Positions 8,346 through 20,463 of a DNA stretch of 64,000 bases are shown in pieces. Position 1 is the first letter of the stretch; every line of letters starts with the position of its first letter. A model generated the notes under the pieces. That model was not told where the DNA came from. It ran no database searches and saw only the letters and a program-made list of their open reading frames with translations. The translations under genes were made by a program, and so were the position numbers. Source of the DNA: Herbaspirillum robiniae (GTDB lineage: Bacteria; Pseudomonadota; Gammaproteobacteria; Burkholderiales; Burkholderiaceae_D); the NCBI RefSeq assembly GCF_002213415.1, contig NZ_NJGU01000007.1, positions 1-64,000 on the forward strand. The letters run 5' to 3'.

Positions 8346-9929
8346 ATGCAAGCACATAGCAAGCAATCGGTGTCCTTCCCGCTGGAATGCGACGTCCTGG
8401 TGGTCGGCGGCGGCATCAACGGCGCCGGCATCGCGCGCGACGCGGCCGGCCGCGGCCTGTCGGTGGTGCTGTGCGAACAGCACGACCTGGCCGCGCACAC
8501 CTCGTCATCCTCGTCCAAGCTGATCCACGGCGGCCTGCGCTACCTCGAGCACTACGAGTTCGGCCTGGTGCGCAAGGCGCTGATCGAGCGCGAGGTGCTG
8601 CTGCGCAGCGCGCCGCACATCATGTGGCCGCTGCGCTTCGTCATGCCGCACGACCGTGGACAGCGCCCGGCCTGGCTGATCCGCCTGGGCATGTTCCTGT
8701 ACGACCACCTGGCGCGGCGCGAGCTGTTGCCCGGTTCGCGCGGCCTGGACTTGCGCCGCCATCCCTCGGGCGCGCCGCTCAAGGCCGATTTCACGCGCGG
8801 CTTCGTCTACTCCGACGGCTGGGTCGACGACGCCCGCCTGGTGGTGTTGAACGCGATGGATGCCGCCGAGAAGGGCGCGCAGATCCACACCCGCACCCGC
8901 TGCGAGTCGCTCGGCCGCCAGGGCGATCGCTGGAACGCCACCTTGCGTCGCCAGGACGGTTACGCGCTGCAGGTGCGCGCGCGCTGCGTGGTCAACGCCG
9001 CCGGCCCGTGGGTGGCGCAGTTCCTGGGCGAGTCGGCCCATGTGCGTTCCAGCAAATCGGTGCGCCTGGTCAAGGGCAGCCACATCGTGGTGAAGAAGTT
9101 GTTCGATCACGACCACGCCTACATCTTCCAGAACGCCGACGGCCGCATCGTGTTCGCCATTCCCTATGAGCGCGACTTCACGCTGATCGGCACCACCGAC
9201 GTCGAATACAAGGGCGCCACCGACAGCGTCGCCATCTCGCAGGACGAGATCGATTATCTCTGCACGCTCTGCAACCGCTATTTCAGCAAGCCCATCGCAC
9301 CGGCCGACGTGGTGTGGTCGTACGCCGGCGTGCGTCCGCTGCTGGAAGACGCGGCCGCCGACGCCTCGGCCGTCACGCGCGACTACCAGCTCGACCTCAA
9401 CACCGAGGGCGCGCCGCTGCTGTCGGTGTTCGGCGGCAAGATCACCACCTTCCGCAAGCTGGCCGAAGAGGCGGTGGACCTGATCGCGCCGGCGCTGGGC
9501 AACAGCCGCGGCGCGTGGACGGCCAACGCCTGCATGCCCGGCGGCGACCTGTTCGCACCGACGCCGCAGAACCGCTCGGTGCGGGAATTCGACAGCTTCG
9601 TGCATGGACTGCAGCAGCAATACGCCTGGCTCGCGCCGCAACTCTTGCATCGCTACGCGCGCGCCTACGGCAGCCGCGCGCATGCGCTGCTGAAAGGAAA
9701 GAACAACGTGGAAGACATGGGAGAGGAAATCCTCGCCGGGCTGTACGCCTCCGAGGTGGACTACCTGTTGCGCCATGAGTGGGCAACCTGCGCCGCCGAC
9801 ATCCTGTGGCGCCGCTCCAAGCTCGGCCTGCATTTCCCCAAGGGCAGCGAGGCCGTGCTGGATGCATGGCTGGCCGCGCGCGGCGGCCAGCGCTCAGACC
9901 AGCCCGAGCTTCAGGCGGCCAGCAGGTAA
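8346..9929 (+). CDS. glpD: FAD-dependent glycerol-3-phosphate dehydrogenase
   Basis: This 527-aa aerobic flavoenzyme oxidises sn-glycerol 3-phosphate to dihydroxyacetone phosphate and passes electrons to quinone at the inner membrane. The dinucleotide fold is at residues about 17-32 (VLVVGGGINGAGIARD). Family hallmarks include SSSSKLIHGGLRYLEH, NAAGPWV, GTTDVEYKG and the C-terminal GGKITTFRKLAEE. Length is normal for GlpD (about 500). It lies 12 nt after the second phnE, an unusual place for glpD, which normally sits with glpK, glpF or glpR. None of those is nearby. The 3' end overlaps the convergent HupE/UreJ gene by 19 nt, with no terminator between them. An additional role as a scavenging enzyme for the substrate of the upstream importer is plausible. 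Confidence 0.9.
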   Translation: MQAHSKQSVSFPLECDVLVVGGGINGAGIARDAAGRGLSVVLCEQHDLAAHTSSSSSKLIHGGLRYLEHYEFGLVRKALIEREVLLRSAPHIMWPLRFVMPHDRGQRPAWLIRLGMFLYDHLARRELLPGSRGLDLRRHPSGAPLKADFTRGFVYSDGWVDDARLVVLNAMDAAEKGAQIHTRTRCESLGRQGDRWNATLRRQDGYALQVRARCVVNAAGPWVAQFLGESAHVRSSKSVRLVKGSHIVVKKLFDHDHAYIFQNADGRIVFAIPYERDFTLIGTTDVEYKGATDSVAISQDEIDYLCTLCNRYFSKPIAPADVVWSYAGVRPLLEDAAADASAVTRDYQLDLNTEGAPLLSVFGGKITTFRKLAEEAVDLIAPALGNSRGAWTANACMPGGDLFAPTPQNRSVREFDSFVHGLQQQYAWLAPQLLHRYARAYGSRAHALLKGKNNVEDMGEEILAGLYASEVDYLLRHEWATCAADILWRRSKLGLHFPKGSEAVLDAWLAARGGQRSDQPELQAASR

Positions 9930-10522
9930 GTGCCCACGGCGGCGATGCCCACGCCGCCGATGCGCACCACGCGGTCGGCCATCTTCTGGCCGGCCACCAT
10001 GCCCACGATCAGGCCGGTCGCATGCAGGATGGCGGTGGCCAGGATAAAGCCGGCGCCGTACAGCGCGGCCGAGGAGCCGTGCGGCAGTTCCGCGCCGTGC
10101 GCGTAGCCGTGGAACAGCGCAAACAGCGACACCACCGACGCGCTGGCCCACAGCGGCATGCGCACCGCGAAGGCGATCAGCAGGCCCATCACCGCCACCG
10201 AGGCGGCAATGCCGGTCTCAACGGCCGGCACGCTCAGGCCGCCGATGGCCATCAACGCACCCACCACCATCATCAGCGGGAACGCCAGCGGCAGCACCCA
10301 CAGGGCGCGCTGCTTGTTCTGCGCCGCCCACAGGCCCACGGCCAGCATCGCCAGCAGGTGATCGATGCCCGAGAACGGATGCGCGAAGCCGCTCATGAAG
10401 CTGGCCGAAGCGTCCATGTGCGAGCCGGGATGGCCGGGGTGGGCGAAAGCCGAACCGGCGGCCAGCGCCGCCACGGCCAGCACGCCGATGCGTGCGCGGG
10501 TCTTGGTGGAAATTGCGAACAT
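9911..10522 (-). CDS. ureJ: HupE/UreJ-family nickel permease
   Basis: The 203-aa inner-membrane protein has a signal peptide (cleavage about AGSAFA-HP), a His-containing mature N-terminus (HPGHPGSH) and about six further hydrophobic helices. Family motifs are FAHPFSGIDHLLAM, the proposed metal-contact region with H and D, and FHGYAHGAELP. In this family the protein supplies Ni(II), or Co(II), for urease or hydrogenase. The ATG at 10522 is supported by an AAAGGAG ribosome site. It is the last gene of the ure run, 62 bp after ureG, and overlaps the 3' end of glpD. Confidence 0.88.
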   Translation of the reverse strand: MFAISTKTRARIGVLAVAALAAGSAFAHPGHPGSHMDASASFMSGFAHPFSGIDHLLAMLAVGLWAAQNKQRALWVLPLAFPLMMVVGALMAIGGLSVPAVETGIAASVAVMGLLIAFAVRMPLWASASVVSLFALFHGYAHGAELPHGSSAALYGAGFILATAILHATGLIVGMVAGQKMADRVVRIGGVGIAAVGTYLLAA

Positions 10523-10584
10523 GTTTTTCTCCTTTGGAAATCTGGGAATGTCGGTGGGTGGCGTCCGCTGCAACGGCGCGCCGC

Positions 10585-11217
10585 TCAATGCTTCGGTTTT
10601 TCGTCCAGCAGGCCCTGCTTGCGGATGTACTCGATCACCTTCTCCACACCGTCGCCGCTGCGCAGGTTGGTGAAGACGAAAGGACGGTCGCCGCGCATGC
10701 GCTTGGCATCGGCCGCCATGATATCCAGATTTGCGCCGACGTAGGGCGCCAGATCGGTCTTGTTGATGATCAGCAGGTCCGAGCGGGTGATGCCGGGGCC
10801 GCCCTTGCGCGGGATCTTCTCGCCGCCGGCCACGTCGATCACGTAGATGGTCAGGTCCGACAGCTCCGGGCTGAAGGTCGCCGCCAGGTTGTCGCCGCCG
10901 GACTCCACCAGGATCAGGTCGAGGTCGGGGAAGTCGGCGCTCATGCGCGCGATCGCCTCCAGGTTGATCGAGGCATCTTCGCGGATCGCCGTGTGCGGGC
11001 AGCCGCCGGTCTCCACGCCCATCAGGCGCTCGGCCGGCAGCGCGTCGGCGCGCAGCAGGATCTCCATGTCTTCCTTGGTGTAGATGTCGTTGGTGATGAC
11101 GGCCATGTCGTAATGGTCGCGCATCTTCTTGCACAACATTTCGCACAGCGCCGTCTTGCCGGAGCCGACCGGGCCGCCGATGCCTACGCGCAGCGGATTG
11201 GGGTTTGCATTGCTCAT
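10585..11217 (-). CDS. ureG: Urease accessory GTPase UreG
   Basis: A 210-aa SIMIBI-class GTPase that drives nickel insertion into apo-urease together with UreD, UreF and UreE. The P-loop is [11 protein letters not shown]. The metal-site motif containing Cys and His ([13 protein letters not shown]) and the Asp-Leu stretch [14 protein letters not shown] are intact, as is [10 protein letters not shown] for guanine recognition. Length matches the family. It lies 68 bp after ureF. Confidence 0.96.
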   Translation of the reverse strand: MSNANPNPLRVGIGGPVGSGKTALCEMLCKKMRDHYDMAVITNDIYTKEDMEILLRADALPAERLMGVETGGCPHTAIREDASINLEAIARMSADFPDLDLILVESGGDNLAATFSPELSDLTIYVIDVAGGEKIPRKGGPGITRSDLLIINKTDLAPYVGANLDIMAADAKRMRGDRPFVFTNLRSGDGVEKVIEYIRKQGLLDEKPKH

Positions 11218-11285
11218 GTTCTGTCTCTCGATGTCAGTTAAGTTTGGTTCCAGGTTCTCGTCAGTCTGCGGGACGGCGGGCGGGC

Positions 11286-11966
11286 TCAGGAGCGATAGAT
11301 GCGGCTGTACTGCACCTCATGCTGCATCGACAGCAGCGACAGCCCGGGCGACCAGTTCGACAGCTCGTCGTCCGGTAGCGCCAGCGCGGTGGCCGCCGCG
11401 CGTTCCAGCTCGGGGCGCAGCGACAGCAGCATGCGCTGGCCGGCGACCTGGCCCAGCGGCACCGTCTTCACGCACGCCAGCACCTGGTTCTCGGCCCAGG
11501 AAAACATCATGCCCAGCACCGCCTCGTCGCGCGGCACCTGCAGCGCCACCGTGGCGAAGGCCAGCGCGGTGGGCAGCGGCACTTCCGGCTGCGCCTGCAG
11601 GATCGCCAGCAGCGCGTCGTCGGCCAGCTTCAGGTCGGCGGCAAGCCGGCCCAGCGAGTAACCCATCTGGATGGTCTCGGCGCGAAACTCCGAGGTGTCG
11701 CGCGCGGCCACGAAGCGCTCGGTCCACAGCGCCACCGCGGCGGCGTCGCGCCCGGTGAACGCGTCCACCAGGCGCGCGAAGATCGGCGCCTCGAAGCGCG
11801 CCACCACTTCATGCAGGGCGTTGGCGATCCACGCGCGCGCGGCCGCTTCGCTGGCCACGCTGCCGTTCTCGATGGCGGCCTCCAGGCCCTGCGAATAGCT
11901 GTACGCGCCGATCGGCAGCGACGGGCTGGACAGCTGCAGCAGGTGGAGCAGGGCGGCGGCTTGCAT
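11286..11966 (-). CDS. ureF: Urease accessory protein UreF
   Basis: This 226-aa all-helical protein bridges UreD and UreG on the apo-urease complex and gates UreG GTPase activity. Recognition rests on [17 protein letters not shown] near the N-terminus, [13 protein letters not shown] in the middle and the C-terminal [14 protein letters not shown]. The frame is open well beyond the 5' end, but the ATG at 11966 gives the normal UreF start and lies 4 nt after ureE, so the two are likely co-translated. Confidence 0.95.
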   Translation of the reverse strand: MQAAALLHLLQLSSPSLPIGAYSYSQGLEAAIENGSVASEAAARAWIANALHEVVARFEAPIFARLVDAFTGRDAAAVALWTERFVAARDTSEFRAETIQMGYSLGRLAADLKLADDALLAILQAQPEVPLPTALAFATVALQVPRDEAVLGMMFSWAENQVLACVKTVPLGQVAGQRMLLSLRPELERAAATALALPDDELSNWSPGLSLLSMQHEVQYSRIYRS

Positions 11967-11970
11967 GCGC

Positions 11971-12501
11971 TTACGACTCCTTCGGATCGCTGGGGCGATG
12001 GATCTTCTGGCGCAGCGGGATCGGCGCCAGCGGATTGTGATGGTGGTCGTCGCCGTGATGGTGATGACCGCCGCCGTAGGCGCCGGCTTCCGGCTCGAAG
12101 GCGGCCTGTTCTTCGGACACGCGCGCACCCAGGCCTTCCAGCATTTCCTTGAGCACCGGGTCCTTGCGGATACGCAGGAAGCCGGCGCCGCCGGCATGGC
12201 CGATGTGCGCCTGCGTGTGGCGGTTGCCCAGGTGGAAGGCGCAGCGCAGCAGCAGGTGCGCATCGGCGGCGTCGACCCGGTAGGTGGCTTCGGCGGCGGC
12301 GGTGATCTTCACCACGCGGCCGTCGTCGCCGCGCAGCAGGTCGCCGTCGCGCAGCACCGTGCCGCGCAGCGTGAACACCGCCACGTCTTCGCCCGACGTC
12401 AGGGTGGCGCGCAGGCGGCTCTTCTCGCGCTGGTCATACGGCAGCACGAGTTCGCCGTCGATCTTGTCGGCCTGTTCGACCTTGGTGTTGAGTGTGAGCA
12501 T
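11971..12501 (-). CDS. ureE: Urease nickel metallochaperone UreE
   Basis: The 176-aa cytosolic protein binds Ni(II) and hands it to UreG. The N-terminal peptide-binding domain is followed by the metal domain with CAFHLGNRHTQAHI. The C-terminal tail is histidine-rich (GGGHHHHGDDHHHN), so it can store several nickel ions, as in Klebsiella UreE and unlike tail-less forms. I chose the ATG at 12501 (MLTLNTK) because it matches the family start; the frame stays open to 12570. It lies 17 nt after ureC. Confidence 0.95.
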   Translation of the reverse strand: MLTLNTKVEQADKIDGELVLPYDQREKSRLRATLTSGEDVAVFTLRGTVLRDGDLLRGDDGRVVKITAAAEATYRVDAADAHLLLRCAFHLGNRHTQAHIGHAGGAGFLRIRKDPVLKEMLEGLGARVSEEQAAFEPEAGAYGGGHHHHGDDHHHNPLAPIPLRQKIHRPSDPKES

Positions 12502-12518
12502 GTGTCTTCGTGGATGAA

Positions 12519-14219
<1,701 letters not shown>

Positions 14220-14220
14220 C

Positions 14221-14559
14221 TCACTGGCCCTTTCCGCTCAGTTTGTCCTGCGCTTTCAGCTTGCCCATCACCAGCGCGTTGAAGCCGTAGACGCGACGGT
14301 CCCCGGCCAGCGCCACCAGCTCCACCGTGCGCTCCTGGCCCGGCTCGAAACGCACCGCGGTGCCGGCGGCGATGTTCAGGCGCATGCCGTAGGCGGCCTG
14401 GCGTTCGAATTTCAGGGCCGGGTTGGTTTCATAGAAATGAAAGTGCGAACCGACCTGGATCGGGCGGTCGCCGCTGTTGGCGACCGTGACGGTGGCGGTG
14501 GCGCGGCCGACATTGAGTTCGATGTCGCCGGGTTCGACCAGCATCTCTCCTGGGATCAT
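14221..14559 (-). CDS. ureB: Urease beta subunit
   Basis: The 112-aa beta subunit is a small barrel protein that packs on UreC and UreA in the (ABC)3 holoenzyme. It is recognised by MIPGEM at the start, the [14 protein letters not shown] stretch and the C-terminal [12 protein letters not shown]. It is separate from ureA and ureC, the usual three-subunit arrangement of proteobacteria. It sits 22 bp after ureA and 1 bp before ureC. Confidence 0.97.
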   Translation of the reverse strand: MIPGEMLVEPGDIELNVGRATATVTVANSGDRPIQVGSHFHFYETNPALKFERQAAYGMRLNIAAGTAVRFEPGQERTVELVALAGDRRVYGFNALVMGKLKAQDKLSGKGQ

Positions 14560-14581
14560 GGCGTGCTCCTGTATCTGGACT

Positions 14582-14884
14582 TCAGGGAATCGGATGGTGG
14601 ACGGTGACCAGCTTGCTGCCGTCCGGGAAGGTGGCTTCGACCTGGATGTCGGGGATCATCTCCGGCACGCCTTCCATGACGTCGGCGCGGGTGAGGATGG
14701 TGGTGCCCTTGGACATCAGCTCGGCCACGGTCTTGCCGTCGCGCGCCCCTTCCATGATGGCGGCGGTGATCAGCGCCACCGCCTCCGGATAGTTGAGCTT
14801 CAGGCCGCGCGCGCGGCGGCGCTCGGCCAGCAGCGCGGCGGTGAAGATCAGCAGCTTGTCTTTTTCCCTCGGTGTCAGTTCCAT
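14582..14884 (-). CDS. ureA: Urease gamma subunit
   Basis: The 100-aa gamma subunit begins [20 protein letters not shown] and has the family's [13 protein letters not shown] and VQVEATF-like ([20 protein letters not shown]) segments. Length is exactly that of stand-alone UreA. It follows ureD after 73 bp and starts the structural triplet ureABC. Confidence 0.97.
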   Translation of the reverse strand: MELTPREKDKLLIFTAALLAERRRARGLKLNYPEAVALITAAIMEGARDGKTVAELMSKGTTILTRADVMEGVPEMIPDIQVEATFPDGSKLVTVHHPIP

Positions 14885-14957
14885 GTTGGCTCCTGGCCGG
14901 CGTGCGGCCTTCAGGTTCTACGGATGTCGTGCAGTCGTTTGTGTCGGTTCAGGCAGC

Positions 14958-15848
14958 TCAGGTATTCCAGATGCGCGGGATCGCTGCCGTTCGTTTCGCC
15001 GCCGCCGGGCGCAGCACGCCCCAGGCGGTGTGCAGCCAGTGCCGCGCCGCCAGGCTGGAGTGGCCCATGTAGCGCGCCACCAGCACTTGCTTCATCAGCG
15101 TGGCGCCGCTGCGGCCTTCCAGGCCCAGCGCGCCGACGGCGTCGCGCAGCGTGCCCAGCAGCGCATTGTCCAGGCCGTCGCCCACGGCGATCAGCGTGCC
15201 GCATACGGTCTGGCCGTCCAGCGCCAGCGGGCTGTGCATGGCGGCGGCTTGCAGCCGGCCCTGCTCGAACCAGACCAGCTTGCCGCCGCGGCGGATCGAG
15301 GTGCGTTGCGCCACCGCGCCGCTGTTGAAGCGCTCGCCCGAGGCGGTGCGGCCGAAGCACAGGATTTCGGCGCCGATATAGGCGGCGTCGGCGGCCAGTT
15401 CGACCTCGTGCTCCATGCGCACGTCGGCGGCGTCGAAGAAGATGGTTTCCTGCGGCAGCCATTCCAGCGTGGCGCCGGCCTCGGCGCGCAAGCTCACGGA
15501 CTGGCGCGAGTGGCCGCCGTTGGCGCGGTACCACTTGCCGGCGCCCGGCGTGGTCAGCAGCGCGTGCGCGCCGGCGCCGACCTCGGCCGTGATGGCCAGC
15601 TGGTCGCCGCCGACGATGCCGCCGGGCGGGTGCACGATGATGGCGTGGCAGACCGACGGATGTTCGGGATAGAGCGGTTTTTGCACCCGCAGCGGGCCGA
15701 AATGCTGGCGCCGCACCAGGCGCGTGGTGCCGGCGTCGTCGGCGAATCCCAGCGCCAGCCGGGCATGGTCCGGCGCGTGCCGCTGCTCGGCGCGCGGCGC
15801 GGCGGCCGGGGCGCTGGCGGGATCGGAATGGCCGGTGATTCTTTTCAT
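14958..15848 (-). CDS. ureD: Urease accessory protein UreD
   Basis: This 296-aa assembly factor (UreH in some species) binds apo-urease first and provides the tunnel for nickel delivery. Diagnostic stretches are RVQKPLYPE, HPPGGIVGGDQL, TTPGAGKWYR and LPQETIFFD. I chose the ATG at 15848 with AAGG 4 to 8 nt upstream; the frame is open to 15959 but that extension is Arg-rich and unlike UreD. It is the first ure gene, 188 bp after the end of urtE. A TATAAA-like hexamer (15931-15936 complement) could allow separate initiation, but no good -35 box accompanies it. Confidence 0.93.
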   Translation of the reverse strand: MKRITGHSDPASAPAAAPRAEQRHAPDHARLALGFADDAGTTRLVRRQHFGPLRVQKPLYPEHPSVCHAIIVHPPGGIVGGDQLAITAEVGAGAHALLTTPGAGKWYRANGGHSRQSVSLRAEAGATLEWLPQETIFFDAADVRMEHEVELAADAAYIGAEILCFGRTASGERFNSGAVAQRTSIRRGGKLVWFEQGRLQAAAMHSPLALDGQTVCGTLIAVGDGLDNALLGTLRDAVGALGLEGRSGATLMKQVLVARYMGHSSLAARHWLHTAWGVLRPAAAKRTAAIPRIWNT

Positions 15849-16036
15849 ACCTTGTTCTTGTCTCGTTGGAATGGCTCGCCTGCGGATGGCCTCGCGCATC
15901 GGCTGCCGTGCCTGTCGCCGATCCAGCGACTTTATAGCAGACCCGCCGCAAAAGCGCATGCTCTGCGGCGAGCGGCCGTTGAAAGTCCGTCAACAGGGCG
16001 CGCCTGGCCCGGGGGGGAGCGAGCTGCGGCGCCGGC

Positions 16037-16735
16037 TCAGACCGCCAGGTGCTTCTTGACGTCGTCGCCGTCCATCTGGTCCTGGGTGCCGGCGGCCACC
16101 ACCTCGCCGCGCGACATGACCACGAAGGTGTCGGCCAGCTCGCGCGCGAAGTCGAAGTACTGCTCGCACAGCAGGATGCCGATGTCGCCGCGCTGGCGCA
16201 GCAGGCTGATGACGCGGCCGATGTCCTTGATGATGGATGGCTGGATGCCTTCGGTCGGTTCGTCCAGGATGATCAGCTTGGGCTCGGCCAGCAACGCGCG
16301 CGCGATCGCCAGCTGCTGCTGCTGGCCGCCAGAGAGGTCGCCGCCGCGACGATGCAGCATTTCCTTCAGGACCGGGAACAGCTCGTAGACCTCGCCCTTG
16401 ATGCTCGACGCCTTGCGGCCCGACATGGTGGCCATGCCCATGAGCATGTTCTCTTCCACCGTCAGGCGCGCGAAGATCTCGCGGCCCTGCGGCACGTAGG
16501 CGATGCCCAGCCTGGCGCGCTGGTGCGGCTTGAGCTTGGTGATGTCGTGGCCTTCGAACATGACGTTGCCCTTGGCCACCGGCAGCACGCCCATCAGGCA
16601 CTTCAGCAGCGTGGTCTTGCCCACGCCGTTGCGGCCCAGGAGCGACAGGCACTTGCCCTTCTGGACATCGAGCGACACGCCGCGCAGCGTGTGCGCGGCG
16701 CCGTAGTACTGGTTCAGTTGGTTGACTTGCAGCAT
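16037..16735 (-). CDS. urtE: Urea ABC transporter ATP-binding protein UrtE
   Basis: The 232-aa LivF-like ATPase has Walker A GRNGVGKTT, signature LSGGQQQQLAIARAL and Walker B LIILDEPTEGIQP. The IQP after Walker B and the ILLCEQYFDFA switch segment are typical of UrtE. It pairs with UrtD to power the UrtBC channel. It starts 4 bp after urtD and is the last urt gene. Confidence 0.95.
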   Translation of the reverse strand: MLQVNQLNQYYGAAHTLRGVSLDVQKGKCLSLLGRNGVGKTTLLKCLMGVLPVAKGNVMFEGHDITKLKPHQRARLGIAYVPQGREIFARLTVEENMLMGMATMSGRKASSIKGEVYELFPVLKEMLHRRGGDLSGGQQQQLAIARALLAEPKLIILDEPTEGIQPSIIKDIGRVISLLRQRGDIGILLCEQYFDFARELADTFVVMSRGEVVAAGTQDQMDGDDVKKHLAV

Positions 16736-16739
16736 GGTG

Positions 16740-17605
<866 letters not shown>

Positions 17606-17609
<4 letters not shown>

Positions 17610-18739
17610 GCCGCCTCCTTGGATGCCGTTTCGCCCGCTGCGGGAGCGGCATCGCGTTTCTTCAGTTTGTGGACCAGCCCCAGGATGCCCTGCGGCATGA
17701 ACAGCGTGACCAGGATGAAGATCAGGCCCAGCGCGTACAGCCAGAGATCGGGGAAGGCCGCGGTGAACCAGCTCTTGAGGCCATTGACGGTGAAGGCGCC
17801 GATGATCGGTCCCAGCAGGGTGCCGCGACCGCCGACCGCCGCCCAGATCACCATCTCGATGGAGTTGCCCGGCGACATCTCGGACGGATTGATGATGCCC
17901 ACCTGCGGCACGTAGAGGGCGCCGGCGATGCCGCAGATCACGGCCGACAGCGTCCACACGAAGAGCTTGAACCACAGCGGGTTGTAGCCGATGAACATCA
18001 GGCGCGACTCGGAGTCGCGCACGCCCTGCAGCACGCGGCCGAGCTTGGAGGTGACGATCATGCGGCACACGAACAGCGCGCCGAACAGCAGCGCCAGCGT
18101 CACCAGGTAGAGCGCCGCCTTGGTGCCGGGCGCGGTGATGTTGAAGCCGAGGATGCGCTTGAAGTCGGTGAAGCCGTTGTTGCCGCCGAAGCCGGTGTCG
18201 TTGCGGAAGAACAGCAGCATGAACGCGAAGGTCATCGCCTGCGTGATGATGGAGAAGTACACCCCCTTGATGCGCGAGCGGAACGCGAAGTAGCCGAACA
18301 CGAAGGCCAGCGCCCCCGGCACCAGCACCACCAGCAGCATGGCGAACCAGAAGTGCTCGGTCATCCACCAGTACCACGGATAGGCCTTCCAGTTCAGGAA
18401 CACCATGAAGTCCGGCAGGTCGCTCTGGTACACGCCGTCGCGGCCGATGGCGCGCATCAGGTACATGCCGTGCGCATAGCCGCCCAGCGCGAAGAACACG
18501 CCGTGGCCCAGCGACAGGATGCCGGTATAGCCCCACACCAGGTCCAGCGCCAGCGCCGCCATGGCGTAGCACATGAACTTGCCCACCAGCGCGACGGTAT
18601 AGCTGGAGATATGCAGCGCGCTGCCCTCCGGGAAGACCAGGTTGCAGATCGGCAGCAGCGCCAGCAACACCGTGCAGACCACGATGCCGGTCCAGGCCGG
18701 TTTGGAAAACAGCGAGGGTCGCATGATCATGGTGTTCAT
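17606..18739 (-). CDS. urtC: Urea ABC transporter permease UrtC
   Basis: This 377-aa inner-membrane permease of the LivM type has about ten hydrophobic helices and the family segments DLVWGYTGILSLGHGVFFALGG (the LSLGH core) and RVLQGVRDSESR for ATPase coupling. It ends in a short charged cytoplasmic tail. The start overlaps the urtB stop as ATGA; in-frame ATGs at 18730 and 18724 are alternatives. Confidence 0.95.
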
Positions 18740-20352
18740 TCCACGCTCCTTCCCTTGAGTGCGAAGAGGCCTTGCGGACGCTTCTGGATGAAGACGATGA
18801 TGAACACCAGGATGGCGATCTTGGCCAGCACCGCGCCGGCCATCGGCTCCAGGAACTTGTTGACTTCGCCCAGGCCGAAGGCGGCGATCACGGTGCCCGC
18901 CAGCTGGCCTACGCCGCCCAGCACCACCACCATGAAGGAGTCGACGATGTAGCCCTGGCCGAGGTCGGGGCCGACGTTGCCCAGCTGCGAGAGCGCCACG
19001 CCGCCAAGGCCTGCGATGCCGCAGCCCAGACCAAAGGTCATCATGTCGATCTTGCCGGTGGACACGCCCACGCAGTCGGCCATGCGGCGGTTCTGGGTGA
19101 CGGCGCGCACGAACAGGCCCAGGCGGGTCTTGTTCAGGATCAGCCACACCGCGAACACCACGAACAGCGCGAAGAACACGATCACGATGCGGTTGTAGGA
19201 GAGCACCAGCGAGCCCAGCACGGTCACGCCGCCCGACATCCAGCTGGGGTTGGCCACTTCGACGTTCTGTGCGCCGAAGATGGAGCGCACGCATTGCATC
19301 AGCATCAGGCTGATGCCCCAGGTGCACAGTAGCGTCTCCAGCGGCCGGCCATAGAGCCAGCGGATCACCAGGCGCTCCAGCGCGATGCCCACGGCGGCGG
19401 CGACGATGAAGGCGGCCGGCAGCGCGACGACGAGGTAGGCGTCGATTGCGCCCGGGAAGAACTTGCGGAACACCAGCTGGCAGACGTAGGTGGTGTAGGC
19501 GCCGATCATCAGCAGCTCGCCGTGCGCCATGTTGATGATGCCCATCAGGCCGAAGGTGATGGCCAGGCCCAGCGCCGCCAGCAGCAGCACGCTGCCCAGC
19601 GAGACACCGTAGAACAGCTTGCCGGCGAAGTCGACGATGGACAGGTGGCGCTCCAGCGCCGACAGCGTGCGCACGGCTTCCACCCGCACGCCTTCGTCAG
19701 GCTCGACGTAGCTGCCGTCGGGGTTCTTGGCCAGCATCTGTTCCAGCACCGGTTTGAGCGATGCATTGGTGGTGTCGCCCAGGGTCTTCACCGCCGCGTG
19801 GCGCGCGGCCGGGTCGGCGGCGTGCAGGTTGGCGGTGGCCTGCACCTGCTGCAGGATTTCCTTGATCTGGGGATCGCTTTCCTTGGTCAGCGCCTTTTCG
19901 ATCAGCGGCAGTTGCGCCGGGTCGGCGTTCTTGAGCAGGTCGGCCGCGGCGGCGACGCGCACGTTGCGATCCTGGGACAACAGCTTCAGGCCCGACATCG
20001 CGCCTTCCACCGCGCCGCGCAGGCGGTTGTTGACGGTCACGCCTTCGGCGTCGTCGGGAGCCGGGCCGCTCTGGCCGGTGGCCGGGTTGTAGGCATTGCC
20101 GGCGTCGTCGACGATGAGCACGTCGCCGGCCGGCGTGGCGTACAGCGCGTCGCTGGTCAATGCGTTGAGGATCTTGACGGCGTCGTCGTTGGCCAGCGCC
20201 GCAATCTTGCTGACGGCTTCGATGCGCGCGTCAGGGTCGTCTCCGCCAAGCGGCTTGAGCAGTGCCGGATCGATGGCTGCGCTGGCGGCGAACGCGTGCG
20301 CGCAGAGCCACATCGCGAGCGAGGCGCGTAAAAGCTTGATGGCTGTTTTCAT
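18736..20352 (-). CDS. urtB: Urea ABC transporter permease UrtB
   Basis: The 538-aa LivH-like permease carries a signal peptide (about residues 1-25) and a long extracytoplasmic N-terminal region of roughly 200 residues rich in short Ala/Leu/Asp helices (for example DPDARIEAVSKIAAL), then the membrane domain from about residue 245. This extension is normal for UrtB and separates it from shorter LivH proteins. Channel motifs include MGIINMAHGELLMIGAY and the coupling segment FVRAVTQNRRMADCVG. It follows urtA after 229 bp that contain a large inverted repeat. Confidence 0.94.
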   Translation of the reverse strand: MKTAIKLLRASLAMWLCAHAFAASAAIDPALLKPLGGDDPDARIEAVSKIAALANDDAVKILNALTSDALYATPAGDVLIVDDAGNAYNPATGQSGPAPDDAEGVTVNNRLRGAVEGAMSGLKLLSQDRNVRVAAAADLLKNADPAQLPLIEKALTKESDPQIKEILQQVQATANLHAADPAARHAAVKTLGDTTNASLKPVLEQMLAKNPDGSYVEPDEGVRVEAVRTLSALERHLSIVDFAGKLFYGVSLGSVLLLAALGLAITFGLMGIINMAHGELLMIGAYTTYVCQLVFRKFFPGAIDAYLVVALPAAFIVAAAVGIALERLVIRWLYGRPLETLLCTWGISLMLMQCVRSIFGAQNVEVANPSWMSGGVTVLGSLVLSYNRIVIVFFALFVVFAVWLILNKTRLGLFVRAVTQNRRMADCVGVSTGKIDMMTFGLGCGIAGLGGVALSQLGNVGPDLGQGYIVDSFMVVVLGGVGQLAGTVIAAFGLGEVNKFLEPMAGAVLAKIAILVFIIVFIQKRPQGLFALKGRSVE

Positions 20353-20463
20353 TTTTGGGTGTTCCCAGGCGCCCGGGTCGCGTCGGGCAAATGCCGGACG
20401 GCGGACGGATCGGGACGCGGCTGTCGGGTCGTGGTGGGTGTTGCCGGGGGCCTGGCGGCGCGT

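Noticed and set aside
15895..15925. Possible sigma-54 promoter before ureD (AGGCACG on the minus strand)
   Set aside because: The -12 element at the required spacing reads CCGA and lacks the GC pair.
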